Positions 52,586 to 62,700 of a DNA stretch of 64,000 bases are shown in pieces. The notes under the pieces were generated by a model. That model saw only the letters and a list, made by a program, of their open reading frames with translations. It was not told where the DNA came from and did no database searches. Source of the DNA: Thalassobaculum sp965228445 (GTDB lineage Bacteria > Pseudomonadota > Alphaproteobacteria > Thalassobaculales > Thalassobaculaceae). The stretch covers positions 186,001 through 250,000 of the forward strand of contig OZ245813.1 in NCBI GenBank assembly GCA_965228445.1, in the 5' to 3' direction. A program made the position numbers and the translations under genes. The first letter of the stretch is position 1. Every line of letters begins with the position of its first letter.

Positions 52586-52613
52586 TTGCTGTCACCGCCC
52601 ACAAATGTATAGT
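52586..52613 (+). promoter_or_regulatory. Putative promoter of the branched-chain importer operon
   Basis: TTGCTG (52586-52591) and TATAGT (52608-52613) are spaced 16 bp apart. The -10 is close to consensus and about 40 bp ahead of the binding-protein start. Inferred. Confidence 0.45.
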
Positions 52614-52655
52614 GGGGCAGACCAGGAATCTGGCATCCAACAAGAGGAAGCGACC

Positions 52656-53840
52656 ATGAAACGTTTGCTACCGTTGCTGTGCGCGGCGGTGTTCTCCACC
52701 GCGGCCCACGCCCAGGAAGAAGTCAAAGTCGGCATGCTCCAGGGCTTCACCGGCCCGACGGAGTCGCTGGTCAAGCCGATGGCGCTTGGCGGCGAGGCGG
52801 CGATCCAGGAGATCTCGGACAGCGGTCTGTTCCTGGGCGGCAAGAAGGTCGTCTCGGTGCGCGGTGACAGCACCTGCATCGACGCCGCCGCCGCCACGGC
52901 CGCGGCCACCCGTCTGATCACCTCCGAAGGTGTGGTCGGCATCGTCGGCGCCACCTGCTCGGGCGCGACCACGGCCGTGCTGAACAACGTCGCCCGCCCG
53001 AACGGCATCGTCATGATCTCGCCGTCCGCCACCTCGCCGGCGCTGAGCACGATCGAGGATGACGGCCTGTTCTTCCGCACCGCCCCGTCCGATGCCCGTC
53101 AGGGCGACATCATCGGCGGCATCCTGGCCTCCCAGGGGATCAAGTCGGCGGCGCTGACCTATACCAACAACGACTACGGCAAGGGCCTCGCCGACGCCAT
53201 CCAGGCGGCGTTCGAGAAGGCCGGCGGCAAGATCACCGCTGTCGCCGCCCATGAGGACGGCAAGGCCGACTACTCGGCCGAAGTCGCCACCCTGGCCTCG
53301 GCCGGCGGTGACATCCTGATTGTGGCCGGCTACCTCGACCAGGGCGGCAAGGGCATGATCCAGGCCGCGCTCGACACCGGCGCCTTCGACAAGTTCCTGC
53401 TGCCGGACGGCATGGTCGGCGAGTCGCTGACCGAGAACTTCGGTGCGGATATCGACGGCTCGATCGGCACCAATCCGGGCACCGACAGCCCGGGCGCGAA
53501 GATGCTGGCCGATCTCGGCAAGGAGAAGGGCTTCAAGGGCGACGACCCGTATGTCCCGGAGGCCTATGACGCCGCGGCGGTTCTGCTGCTCGCCATGCAG
53601 TCCGCCGGCAGCACCGACAGCGCCGTCTACAAGGAGCACGTCGAGAAGGTCGCCAACGCCCCGGGTGAGAAGATCTATCCGGGCGAGCTGGCCAAGGCCC
53701 TGAAGATCCTGGCCGAGGGTGGCGACATCGACTATGTCGGCGGCACCGCGCTGGAGCTGATCGGCCCGGGCGAGTCCGCGGGCAGCTTCCGCGAGACCGT
53801 GATCGAGGGCGGCGCCTGGAAGACGGTGTCCTACCACTGA
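52656..53840 (+). CDS. ABC transporter substrate-binding protein, branched-chain amino-acid (LivK) type
   Basis: 394 residues with a Sec signal peptide (cleavage after AHA, residue 19). The mature protein is a type I periplasmic-binding fold: VKVGMLQGFTGPTESLVKPMALG, VVGIVGATCSGATTAVLN, then MISPSATSPALSTIE (ligand contact Ser/Thr cluster), ALTYTNNDYGKGLADA and AGYLDQGGKGMIQAAL. AGAGGAAG precedes the ATG. The ligand may be a branched-chain amino acid, an amide or another amino acid. The four other importer genes follow after a hairpin. Confidence 0.9.
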   Translation: MKRLLPLLCAAVFSTAAHAQEEVKVGMLQGFTGPTESLVKPMALGGEAAIQEISDSGLFLGGKKVVSVRGDSTCIDAAAATAAATRLITSEGVVGIVGATCSGATTAVLNNVARPNGIVMISPSATSPALSTIEDDGLFFRTAPSDARQGDIIGGILASQGIKSAALTYTNNDYGKGLADAIQAAFEKAGGKITAVAAHEDGKADYSAEVATLASAGGDILIVAGYLDQGGKGMIQAALDTGAFDKFLLPDGMVGESLTENFGADIDGSIGTNPGTDSPGAKMLADLGKEKGFKGDDPYVPEAYDAAAVLLLAMQSAGSTDSAVYKEHVEKVANAPGEKIYPGELAKALKILAEGGDIDYVGGTALELIGPGESAGSFRETVIEGGAWKTVSYH

Positions 53841-53898
53841 TCGTCTGATCGCCGATCGTTTGGCCGCTGATCGTCCGGCGGTCGGCAACGACATGGGG

Positions 53899-53923
53899 AC
53901 GGTCGGGTTCCGCCCGACCGTTT
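53899..53923 (+). terminator. Hairpin between binding-protein and ATPase genes
   Basis: ACGGTCGGG (53899-53907) pairs perfectly with CCCGACCGT (53913-53921) around a 5-nt loop, with only three Ts after the stem. Probably an attenuator or mRNA-stabilising hairpin that keeps receptor levels above those of the membrane parts. Four short GATCG-containing repeats lie just before it (53841-53880). Confidence 0.6.
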
Positions 53924-53943
53924 CCCGAATTCGGGTTCGTTAA

Positions 53944-54726
53944 ATGATAAGAGTCGAGAACGTCACCAAGAACTTTGGTGGCATCCGCGCGGTGGACGGG
54001 GTCTCTCTGGAGATCGCGCAGGGGTCGATTACCGGCCTGATCGGTCCGAACGGGGCCGGCAAGACCACGCTCTTCAACATCATCGCGGGACATTTCCCGC
54101 CGTCCTCCGGCCGGATCTATCTGGACGGCGAGGACGTGACGGCGCTGGAACCGCACGAGCTGTTCCACAAGGGCCTGCTGCGCACCTTTCAGATCGCCCA
54201 CGAGTTCTCCAGCCTGACCGTGCTGGAGAACCTGATGGTGGTCCCGGGCGACCAGCCGGGCGAGGAGCTGCGCCATTCCTGGTTCAACTTCGCCAAGGTG
54301 CGCGAGGTCGAGGACAGGGTCCGCCAGCGCGCCCGCGAGGTCATCGAGTTCCTGGAGATTCCGCATCTTGAGAACGAACTGGCCGGCAACCTGTCCGGCG
54401 GCCAGAAGAAACTGCTGGAGCTCGGCCGCACCATGATGGTCGACGCCAAGATCGTGTTCCTGGACGAGGTCGGCGCCGGCGTGAACCGCACGCTGCTGCA
54501 GACGATCGCGCGCTCCATCCAGCGCCTGAACCAGGAACGCGGCTACACCTTCTGCCTGATCGAGCACGACATGGATTTCATCGCCCGGCTCTGCGACCCG
54601 GTGATCGTCATGGCCGAGGGAAAGCTGCTCGCCCAGGGGACGAGCGACGAGGTCATGAACAACGAGGACGTCATCGAGGCCTATCTGGGCACCGGGCGTA
54701 AGCACAAGCGGGTGTCGGAGGCATGA
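53944..54726 (+). CDS. livG: ABC transporter ATP-binding protein LivG type
   Basis: 260 residues. Walker A GPNGAGKTT (about 36-44), signature LSGGQKKLLELGRTMM and Walker B IVFLDEVGAGV are present, with the LivG-typical Q-loop region LRTFQIAHEFSSLTVLENL. The Walker B has DEVGAGV instead of the usual DEPxAG. It pairs with LivF, whose start overlaps its stop by 4 bp, to drive the LivHM permease. Confidence 0.93.
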   Translation: MIRVENVTKNFGGIRAVDGVSLEIAQGSITGLIGPNGAGKTTLFNIIAGHFPPSSGRIYLDGEDVTALEPHELFHKGLLRTFQIAHEFSSLTVLENLMVVPGDQPGEELRHSWFNFAKVREVEDRVRQRAREVIEFLEIPHLENELAGNLSGGQKKLLELGRTMMVDAKIVFLDEVGAGVNRTLLQTIARSIQRLNQERGYTFCLIEHDMDFIARLCDPVIVMAEGKLLAQGTSDEVMNNEDVIEAYLGTGRKHKRVSEA

Positions 54727-55427
54727 GTTTCCTGGCTGCAACCGGCATGACCGGCGGATATGGCGGCGCCGACATCATCAGCGACTGCGAGCTGCGCGTG
54801 GAGCGCGGCGAGATCGCGGTGGTGGTCGGCCCGAACGGGGCCGGCAAGTCGACCGCGATGAAGGCGGTGTTCGGCATGCTGAACCTGCGCGAGGGCAGCG
54901 TGGTGTTCGACGGCACGGACATCACGCGCCTGGCGCCGCAGGAGCGGGTGCGGGTCGGGATGGGCTTCGTGCCGCAGAACCGCAACGTCTTCGTCTCGCT
55001 GAGCGTGGAAGAGAACCTGGAGATGGGCGCGTTCATCCGCGACGACGACATCACCGCGTCCAAGGAGCAGGTGTTCGAGCTGTTCCCGATCCTGGCCGAG
55101 AAGCGCAATCAGCCCGCGGGCGAGCTGTCCGGCGGCCAGCGCCAGCAGGTCGCCGTCGGCCGTGCGCTGATGACCCAGCCGCGGCTGCTGATGCTGGACG
55201 AGCCGACCGCCGGCGTGTCGCCGATCGTCATGGACGAGCTGTTCGACCGCATCGTCGAGATCGCCAAGACCGGGATCGCCATCCTCATGGTCGAGCAGAA
55301 CGCGCGTCAGGCGCTGGAAATCGCCGATCACGGCTTCGTCCTGGTGCAGGGCTCCAACCGCTTCACCGATACCGGCGAAGCACTGCTGGCGAACGAGGAA
55401 GTCCGCCGCTCGTTCCTGGGGGGCTGA
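54723..55427 (+). CDS. livF: ABC transporter ATP-binding protein LivF type
   Basis: 234 residues. Walker A GPNGAGKST, LivF-type segment GMGFVPQNRNVFVSLSVEENL, signature LSGGQRQQVAVGRALM and Walker B LLMLDEPTAGVSP. Overlaps livG by 4 bp (ATGA), which suggests translational coupling and equal amounts of both ATPases. Confidence 0.95.
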   Translation: MSFLAATGMTGGYGGADIISDCELRVERGEIAVVVGPNGAGKSTAMKAVFGMLNLREGSVVFDGTDITRLAPQERVRVGMGFVPQNRNVFVSLSVEENLEMGAFIRDDDITASKEQVFELFPILAEKRNQPAGELSGGQRQQVAVGRALMTQPRLLMLDEPTAGVSPIVMDELFDRIVEIAKTGIAILMVEQNARQALEIADHGFVLVQGSNRFTDTGEALLANEEVRRSFLGG

Positions 55428-55428
55428 G

Positions 55429-56439
55429 ATGGAGATCGCCAACGCCTTCGCGCTGCTCGCGAACTTCGTCCTCGTCCCGGCCACCGCCTATGGCGCGCAG
55501 CTCGCGCTCGGCGCGCTCGGGGTGACGATCATCTTCGGCATCCTGCGCTTCGCCAATTTCTCCCACGGCGAGCTGATGTCCTTCGGCGCCATGGTCACGA
55601 TCCTGGTGACCTGGCTGCTGCAGATGAACGGGATCGGCCTCGGCCCGCTGCCGACGGCGCTGCTGGCGCTGCCCTTCGGCATCCTGGCGACCGTCGCCAT
55701 GGCCGTGTTCACCGACCGTTTCGTGTTCCGGTTCTATCGGAAGAAGCGGGCGAACCCGATCGTCTTCGCTATCGTCTCGGTCGGCGTGATGTTCATGATG
55801 GCGGGCATCATCCGCATCGTGATCGGACCGGACGACCACAGCTTCGCCGACGGCGCGCGGTTCCTGATCTCGTTCGGCGACTTCAAGAAGCTGACCGGCT
55901 GGGACCAGGGGATCGCCATCAAGCAGACCCAGGTGGTGACCGTCGTCGTCACCCTGATCGTGGTGGTCGCGCTGTTCTGGTTCCTGCAGAAGACCCGGTG
56001 GGGCAAGGCGATGCGCGCCTATTCCGATGATGAGGACCTGGCGCTGCTGTCCGGCATCAACCCCGAGCGGGTGGTGCTGATCGCCTGGATCATCGCCGGG
56101 TCGCTCGCCTGTATCGCCGGCACCCTGTACGGCCTGGACAAGACCTACAAGCCGTTCATCTTCCTGCAGATCCTGCTGCCGATCTTCGCCGCCACCATCC
56201 TCGGCGGCATCGGCCAGCCGGTGGGGGCGGTGCTCGGCGGGTTCATCGTCGCCTTCTCGGAAGTGACCGTGACCTACGCCTTCAAGCGGTTCCTGGCCTA
56301 TCTCGGCCCCGAGGGCTGGGAGCCCGACGGGTTGGTCCAGCTGCTGTCGACCGACTACAAGTTCGCGGTCTCCTTCGTCATCCTGGTCGTCGTGCTGCTG
56401 GTGCGGCCGACCGGCATCATCCGGGGGAAGGTCATATGA
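55429..56439 (+). CDS. livH: ABC transporter permease LivH type
   Basis: 336 residues, about eight membrane helices. Marks are AAQLALGALGVTIIFGILRFANFSHGEL-like start (residues about 19-47), the coupling loop MRAYSDDEDLALLSGINPERVVLIAW and the closing PIFAATILGGIGQPVGAVLGGF. It is a subunit of the inner-membrane channel and overlaps livM by 4 bp. Confidence 0.94.
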   Translation: MEIANAFALLANFVLVPATAYGAQLALGALGVTIIFGILRFANFSHGELMSFGAMVTILVTWLLQMNGIGLGPLPTALLALPFGILATVAMAVFTDRFVFRFYRKKRANPIVFAIVSVGVMFMMAGIIRIVIGPDDHSFADGARFLISFGDFKKLTGWDQGIAIKQTQVVTVVVTLIVVVALFWFLQKTRWGKAMRAYSDDEDLALLSGINPERVVLIAWIIAGSLACIAGTLYGLDKTYKPFIFLQILLPIFAATILGGIGQPVGAVLGGFIVAFSEVTVTYAFKRFLAYLGPEGWEPDGLVQLLSTDYKFAVSFVILVVVLLVRPTGIIRGKVI

Positions 56440-57734
56440 CCCGGCGCGTCGTCACCCTCTACGGCCTCATGCTGCTGGTGCTGCTCGGGGTCGGCCTGTT
56501 CCAGAGCTGGAACGTCGCCTTCGGCATCTTCAATCTGTGCCTGATCTCCGCCGTCATGGCGCTCGGCGTGAACATGCAGTGGGGCTATGCCGGGCTGTTC
56601 AACGTCGGGATCATGGGCTTCACCGCGCTCGGCGCGCTGACCGCCGTGCTGGTCGCGATGCCGCCGGTGCAGGAGGCCTGGTCCGTCGCCGGCGGCGATC
56701 TGGCGCTGTCGGCGCTGAGCCTGGCCGCCACGGTGGCGGCCATCGTCGCCGCCCGCCGGGCGGTGCCCGCGGCCTTCCGGCTGCCGGTCACCGTCGCGCT
56801 GGTGATCGCCGGATATTTCCTGATCGGCGCCTTCTTCCTGCCGGCGACCGAGCGGATCGAGGCGATCGACCCGGCGCTGTCCGGCTATCTCGGCGGCATG
56901 GGCATGCCGGTGCTGCTGGCCTGGCCGCTGGGCGGGCTGGTGGCGGCCGGTGCGGGCTGGCTGATCGGCAAGATCTCGCTGGGGCTGCGCGCCGACTACC
57001 TCGCCATCGCCACCCTCGGCATCTCCGAGATCATCATCGCCATCATCAAGTACGAGGAGTGGCTGTCGCGCGGCGTGAAGAACGTCACCGGCATTCCGCG
57101 CCCCGTGCCCTACGAGGTCGAGCTGGTCGAGGCCCCCTGGTTCATCGATCTGGCGACGTCCCTGGGCGCCACCGACATGGCCGAGGCCTCCAGCCTGTTC
57201 GTGAAGTTCTGCTACGGGCTGCTGTTCATCGCCGTGCTGGCCGTCGTCATGTGGCTGGCGGAGCGGGCGCTGAAGTCGCCCTGGGGCCGGATGATGCGGG
57301 CGATCCGCGACAACCGCGACGCCGCCGAGGCGATGGGCAAGGACGTGAAGGCCCGCCACCTGCAGGTCTTCGTGCTGGGCTGCACCACCTGCGGCATCGC
57401 CGGCGCCATGCTGGCGACCCTGGACGGCCAGCTTACCCCGACCAGCTACATCCCGCTGCGCTTCACCTTCCTGATCTGGGTGATGGTGATCCTGGGCGGG
57501 TCCGGCAACAACTGGGGCGCGGTGCTGGGCGGCTTCGTGATCTGGTTCCTGTGGGTCGAGGCCGAGCCGCTGGGCAACTGGTTCATGGCGACGATCACCG
57601 CCCCGCTGCCCGACGATTCCGCAATCGGTGCCCATCTGATGATGGGGGCGGCGTATACCCGCTATCTGCTGATGGGGGCGATCCTGCTCCTGGTGATGCG
57701 GTTCGCGCCCAAGGGGCTCATTCCGGAGCGCTGA
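56436..57734 (+). CDS. livM: ABC transporter permease LivM type
   Basis: 432 residues, about ten membrane helices. It shows LMALGVNMQWGYAGLFNVGIMGF-like features near residues 34-60, the coupling loop MMRAIRDNRDAAEAMGKDVKARHLQVFVLG and FLIWVMVILGGSGNNWGAVLGG. A somewhat long periplasmic/cytoplasmic segment sits at about 75-150. Last gene of the importer; its end overlaps the convergent TetR gene by 17 bp. Confidence 0.93.
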   Translation: MTRRVVTLYGLMLLVLLGVGLFQSWNVAFGIFNLCLISAVMALGVNMQWGYAGLFNVGIMGFTALGALTAVLVAMPPVQEAWSVAGGDLALSALSLAATVAAIVAARRAVPAAFRLPVTVALVIAGYFLIGAFFLPATERIEAIDPALSGYLGGMGMPVLLAWPLGGLVAAGAGWLIGKISLGLRADYLAIATLGISEIIIAIIKYEEWLSRGVKNVTGIPRPVPYEVELVEAPWFIDLATSLGATDMAEASSLFVKFCYGLLFIAVLAVVMWLAERALKSPWGRMMRAIRDNRDAAEAMGKDVKARHLQVFVLGCTTCGIAGAMLATLDGQLTPTSYIPLRFTFLIWVMVILGGSGNNWGAVLGGFVIWFLWVEAEPLGNWFMATITAPLPDDSAIGAHLMMGAAYTRYLLMGAILLLVMRFAPKGLIPER

Positions 57735-58365
57735 CCGGCGGCGGCAGGTTCAGGGTGCGGGCGACGACGAAGCGGATCCACCGGACCGTCTCGGCGTCGT
57801 TCGGATCGCGCGCCGGCTGACCCCCAAGCGAGCCGATCAGCCAGTCCCCGTGCAGGGCGTCCAGAAAGGTCTTGGCGGCGTAGTCCGGATCTTCGATCGG
57901 TGCCTGGTCGCGGTCGCGTATCTCGGTGAGGTAGAGCGCGAGCCGCCGGTGCAGCCGGTCGGGCCCGTTGCGCAGGAAGGCGTCGATCACCTGGGGAAAA
58001 CGGTCTCCTTCGGTCAGGAAGCTGCCGAAGATCCGCGTCGCGTCCGGCGTCCAGATATGGCCGACCAGATCGGACGCGAGCTGGGTGAGGGTGGTGGCCG
58101 GATCCGCGCAGGTGTCGAGCATCTCCATCATCTGCTCGGCAAAGGCGGAGCAGTGCTCCCCGACCGCCGCCTTGATCAGCCCGTCCTTGTCGCCGAAAGC
58201 TGAGTAGATCGTGGCCCGGGAGCCGCCGGCGCGGGCGATGATCTCGTCCAGGGTGATGGCCTCTATCCCGTTTTCCTTGACCAGCGACCAGGCGGCATCC
58301 ACTAGTGCGCGTCTCCGCATTTCTCCGCGCGTGGGTTTCTTGCCGTCTCCAATACAACAGGCCAT
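57718..58365 (-). CDS. TetR-family transcriptional regulator, probable repressor of the RND pump
   Basis: 215 residues. The N-terminal TetR helix-turn-helix (about 15-62) reads MRRRALVDAAWSLVKENG and GGSRATIYSAFGDKDGLIKA. The C-terminal ligand domain is AcrR-like in length, with LHGDWLIGSLGGQPARDPND. It is divergent from the efflux operon, and a perfect operator palindrome sits in the 154-bp gap, so repression of both transcripts is likely. A GGAGG lies 11 nt before the ATG. Its end overlaps livM convergently. Confidence 0.9.
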   Translation of the reverse strand: MACCIGDGKKPTRGEMRRRALVDAAWSLVKENGIEAITLDEIIARAGGSRATIYSAFGDKDGLIKAAVGEHCSAFAEQMMEMLDTCADPATTLTQLASDLVGHIWTPDATRIFGSFLTEGDRFPQVIDAFLRNGPDRLHRRLALYLTEIRDRDQAPIEDPDYAAKTFLDALHGDWLIGSLGGQPARDPNDAETVRWIRFVVARTLNLPPPVSAPE

Positions 58366-58426
58366 CGGCAGGCATTCCTCCTTCGTGGCGGGGTACCGCA
58401 CATCTCTCTTGTTGTGCATTGCAATA

Positions 58427-58442
58427 TGTACTAGATAGTACA
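58427..58442. promoter_or_regulatory. TetR operator palindrome (TGTACTA-GA-TAGTACA)
   Basis: A perfect 16-bp palindrome midway between the TetR gene and the membrane-fusion gene. Arm length and the TGTACT/AGTACA words resemble operators of TetR repressors of efflux pumps. Binding itself is inferred. Confidence 0.75.
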
Positions 58443-58519
58443 CAAATGATCCATGGTGCAATCCCGGGCGCTGGGATCGGCCTCCCGCGGATGCGATTTC
58501 ACGCACAAGGAATTCGACT

Positions 58520-59716
58520 GTGCCGAAGGTTTTCCTGACTCGTTTCTGTGCCGTCCTGCTGGCGGCCGTCGCCCTTGTCGCCTGCGAGGAGGAGCAGCAG
58601 GCCTCCTCCGCTCCCGCGGCGCGTCCGCCGGCGCAGGTGGGCTTCACCACCGTCGCGGCCGAGGCCGTCGATCTGACCGCCCGGCTGCCCGGCCGCGTCG
58701 TCGCTTTCCGCATGGCCGAGGTTCGTCCCCAGGTCGACGGGATCGTGACCAAGCGGCTGTTCGAGGAGGGCTCGACCGTCGAGGCGGGTCAGCCGCTGTA
58801 TCAGATCGACGCCGCGGTCTACGAGGCCGAGGTCAAGATGGCCGAGGCTGAACTGGCCCGCGCGTCTGCCACCCTGAACTCCACGCGCACCAAGCTGCGG
58901 CGCTACGAGAGCCTGGTGAAGACCAACGCGGTCAGCCGCCAGGCCTATGACGACGTGGTCGCCGAGGAGCAGGAGAACCGGGCGAGCGTTGCCGCCGCGC
59001 AGGCCGCCGTCGACGCGGCCCGCATCAGTCTCGGCTACACCCAGGTGCTGGCCCCGATCGGCGGACAGATCGGCCGCTCCTCGATCACCGAGGGCGCGCT
59101 GGTGACCGCCGGACAGTCCTCCGCGCTGGCGACCATCACCCAGCTCGATCCGATCAATGTGGACTTCACCCAGTCGAGCGCGTCGCTGCTGCGCCTGCGC
59201 CAGATGTTCCGGACCGGCGAGCGCACGCTGGGGAGCAAGGCCGAACTGCCGGTGACGCTGATCCTCGATGCGGTGGATCTGGAATACGCGCAGCCGGGGA
59301 CCATGCAGTTCTCCGAGGTGACGGTGGACGAGACCACCGGCTCGGTGCGCCTGCGCGCGGTGTTCCCGAACCCGGACCGCGAGCTGCTGCCCGGTATGTT
59401 CGTCCACGGCATGGTCAATCAGGGCGTGGTCGAGCGCGGCTTCCTAGTGCCCCAGGCCGCGGTCAGCTTCACCCAGATGGGCGACCCCTATGTCTATGTC
59501 ATCGGCGACGACAACACCGTCACCCAGGCGCAGGTCCATATCGTCGATGCCGCCGGCAAGAACTGGCTGATCGACAAGGGGCTCAACGACGGGCAGCGGG
59601 TCGTGGTCGACGGGCTGCAGCGCATCCGTCCAGGCGCCCCGGTCACGCCGGTGGAAGTGCAGAAGCCGACCGCCGAGACCGACGGCAAGGCGCAGAAGCT
59701 CAGCGCCCTGAACTGA
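58520..59716 (+). CDS. RND efflux membrane fusion protein (AcrA/HlyD family)
   Basis: 398 residues. A lipoprotein signal ends in the lipobox LVAC (Cys22), anchoring it to the inner membrane. Then come the barrel-sandwich halves (ARLPGRVVAFRMAEVRPQVDG and YTQVLAPIGGQIGRSSITEG) around a helical hairpin (about 105-165) and a beta-barrel region (LRLRQMFRTGE, LPGMFVHGMV). The start is GTG with AAGGA about 8 nt upstream. It connects the RND pump (12 bp downstream) to an outer-membrane channel, which is not encoded here. Confidence 0.93.
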   Translation: MPKVFLTRFCAVLLAAVALVACEEEQQASSAPAARPPAQVGFTTVAAEAVDLTARLPGRVVAFRMAEVRPQVDGIVTKRLFEEGSTVEAGQPLYQIDAAVYEAEVKMAEAELARASATLNSTRTKLRRYESLVKTNAVSRQAYDDVVAEEQENRASVAAAQAAVDAARISLGYTQVLAPIGGQIGRSSITEGALVTAGQSSALATITQLDPINVDFTQSSASLLRLRQMFRTGERTLGSKAELPVTLILDAVDLEYAQPGTMQFSEVTVDETTGSVRLRAVFPNPDRELLPGMFVHGMVNQGVVERGFLVPQAAVSFTQMGDPYVYVIGDDNTVTQAQVHIVDAAGKNWLIDKGLNDGQRVVVDGLQRIRPGAPVTPVEVQKPTAETDGKAQKLSALN

Positions 59717-59728
59717 AAGCACTGAACC

Positions 59729-62700
59729 ATGGCTAGCTTCTTCATCGACCGCCCGGTCTTTGCCTGGGTCATCGCCATCGTGATCATGCTCGCGGGCGGG
59801 CTCTCCATCCTGCGCCTGCCGATCGAGCAGTATCCCTCCGTCGCCCCGCCGACGGTGACGATCACGGCGACATATCCCGGTGCGTCGGCGAGCACGCTCG
59901 AGAACTCGGTGACGCAGATCATCGAGCAGCAGATGACCGGTCTCGACAATCTCCGCTACATCAAGTCGACCAGCGACAGCAGCGGCACGGCGACCATCAC
60001 GCTGACCTTCAACCCGGAAGCCGATCCCGACATCGCGCAGGTGCAGACCCAGAACAAGCTGCAGCTCGCCACGTCGCTGCTGCCGGAGAGCGTGATCCAG
60101 CAGGGCATCCGGGTCGCCAAGAGCAGCGGCAGCTTCCTAATGGTGCTGGGCTTCGTGTCGGACACCGACATGCCGCAGAGCGATATCGCGAACTACATCG
60201 CCGACAACGTGCGCGACCCGATCAGCCGGGTCGAGGGTGTGGGCTCGGTGCGCCTGTTCGGCTCCGAACATGCGATGCGGATCTGGCTCGACCCGTCCAA
60301 GCTGCAGAGCTACGGCATCACCATCACCGAGGTGAGGGGGGCGATCACCGCCCAGAACGCCGAGATCTCCGCCGGGCAGATCGGCGGCGCGCCGGCGATC
60401 CCGGGACAGCAGATCAACGCCACGCTGATCGCCCAGACCCGTCTGGAGACGCCGGAGGAATTCGGCAACATCCTGGTCCGGGTGAACACCGACGGCTCCC
60501 AGGTGCGCCTGAAGGATGTCGCGCGGGTCGAGATCGGCGCGGCCAACTACGACACGGTCGCGCGGTACAACGGCCAGGCCGCCGTCGGCATGGGGCTCAA
60601 CCTGGCCTCCGGCGCGAACGCGCTGGACACCGCCGACGCGGTGCGTGCCAAGATCCGCGAGCTGCAGCCGTTCTTTCCGGCCGGCCTTGAGGTCGTCTAT
60701 CCGTACGACACCACCCCGTTCGTGGAGATCTCCATCAACGAAGTGGTGATGACGCTGTTCGAGGCGATCGTCCTGGTCTTCGTGGTGATGTTCCTGTTCC
60801 TGCAGAACATTCGCGCGACCCTGATCCCGACGATCGCCGTGCCGGTCATTTTGCTCGGGACCTTCGGCGTGCTCGCCGCCTTCGGGTTCACCATCAATAC
60901 CCTGACCATGTTCGGCATGGTGCTGGCCATCGGCTTGCTGGTGGACGACGCCATCGTGGTGGTGGAGAACGTCGAACGGGTGATGCACGAGGACGGGCTC
61001 GGACCGCGCGAGGCGACTCGTAAGTCGATGTCGCAGATCACCGGCGCGCTGGTCGGCATCGCCATGGTGCTGTCGGCGGTGTTCGTGCCGATGGCGTTCT
61101 TCGGCGGCTCGACCGGGGCGATCTATCGCCAGTTCTCCATCACCATCGTGTCCTCGATGGTGCTGTCGGTGATCGTCGCCATCGTGCTCACGCCGGCGCT
61201 CTGCGCGACCATGCTGCGGGCCAAGGACGGGCACGGCAAGAAGACCGGCGCCTTCGGCTGGTTCAACCGCGGCTTCGATTGGACCAACCGGTTCTATCAG
61301 GGCAGCGTCGGCCATGTGGTCGGCCGCAAGTGGCGTTACAGCCTGGTCTACCTGCTGATCGTCGGCGGGTTGGCCCTGCTGTTCCTGCGGCTGCCCACCT
61401 CGTTCCTGCCGAACGAGGACCAGGGCATCATGTTCTCGATGATCTCGCTGCCGGACAACGCCAGCCAGGAGCGGACCATCGAGGTGCTGGAGAAGGTCGA
61501 GAAGCACTTCCTGGAGACCGAGGAGCGCAACGTGAACGGCCTGTTCACCGTCGCGGGCTTCAGCTTCAGCGGCCGCGGTCAGAACGCCGGTATCGCCTTC
61601 ATCAACCTGAAGCACTGGGACGAGCGGCCCGATCCGGTTTCCACGATCGTGGGCCGGGCCTACGGCGCGCTGTCGCAGGTCCGCGAGGCGCAGATCTTCG
61701 CCTTCACGCCGCCGGCCATCATCGAGCTGGGCAACGCCACCGGCTTCGAGTTCCAGCTCGTCGACCGCGGTGGGGTGGGCCATGGGGTGATGATGCAGGC
61801 CCGCGGCCAGCTGCTCGGTGCGGCGGCGCAGGACGGCCGGGTCTCGCAGGTGCGGCCGAACGGCTTCCCCGATACCCCGCAGTTCCGTGTCGATGTCGAT
61901 CACGAGAAGGCCAGCGCGCTGGGCCTGTCCATCGCCGACATCAACACCACGCTGTCGACCGCCTGGGGCGCGTCCTATGTGAACGACTACATGGAGGACG
62001 GCCGGGTCAAGAAGGTCTACCTCCAGGCCGACGCCCCCTACCGCATGATGCCGAACGACCTGGACCGCTGGTATGTCCGCAACGCCTTCGACGAGATGGT
62101 GCCGTTCTCGGCCTTCGCGACGTCGGAATGGACCTACGGGTCGCCCCGGCTGGAGCGCTTCAACGGCGCGTCCTCTATCGAGATCCAGGGTCAGGCGGCG
62201 GCCGGCGTGAGCTCCGGCGTGGCCATGCAGGCGATGCAGGAGATGGCCCAGAACCTCCCGGACGGGGTCGGCTACGAGTGGTCGGGCCTGTCCTACGAGG
62301 AGCGGATGTCGGGGGATCAGGCGCCGGCGCTGTACGCGCTGTCGATCCTGGTCGTGTTCCTCTGCCTCGCCGCGCTGTACGAGAGCTGGAGCATTCCGGT
62401 CTCGGTCATGCTGGTGGTGCCGCTGGGCGTGTTCGGGGCGGTCGCGGCGGCGCATCTGCGGATCCTGCCGAACGACGTCTACTTCCAGGTCGGCCTGCTG
62501 ACCACGGTGGGGCTGTCGGCGAAGAACGCCATCCTGATCGTGGAATTCGCCCGCGAACTCTACGACGACGGCATGGACCTGCTGGAGGCGACGGTGGAGG
62601 CCGCCCGCCAGCGCTTCCGGCCGATCATCATGACCTCGATGGCCTTCACCCTCGGCGTCCTGCCGCTGGCGATCAGCACCGGCGCGGGGGCGGCGAGCCG

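Noticed and set aside
45804..52612. Very long open frames (over 1100 codons each) on the plus strand opposite the transglutaminase operon
   Set aside because: The minus-strand proteins have full catalytic motifs and tight operon spacing; the plus frames have none and no ribosome binding sites.
57662..58375. Alternative 237-codon frame starting at 58375 beside AAGGAGG
   Set aside because: The Shine-Dalgarno-like run is too close to that ATG and the translation is Arg/Pro-rich; the TetR frame starting at 58365 has the domain content.
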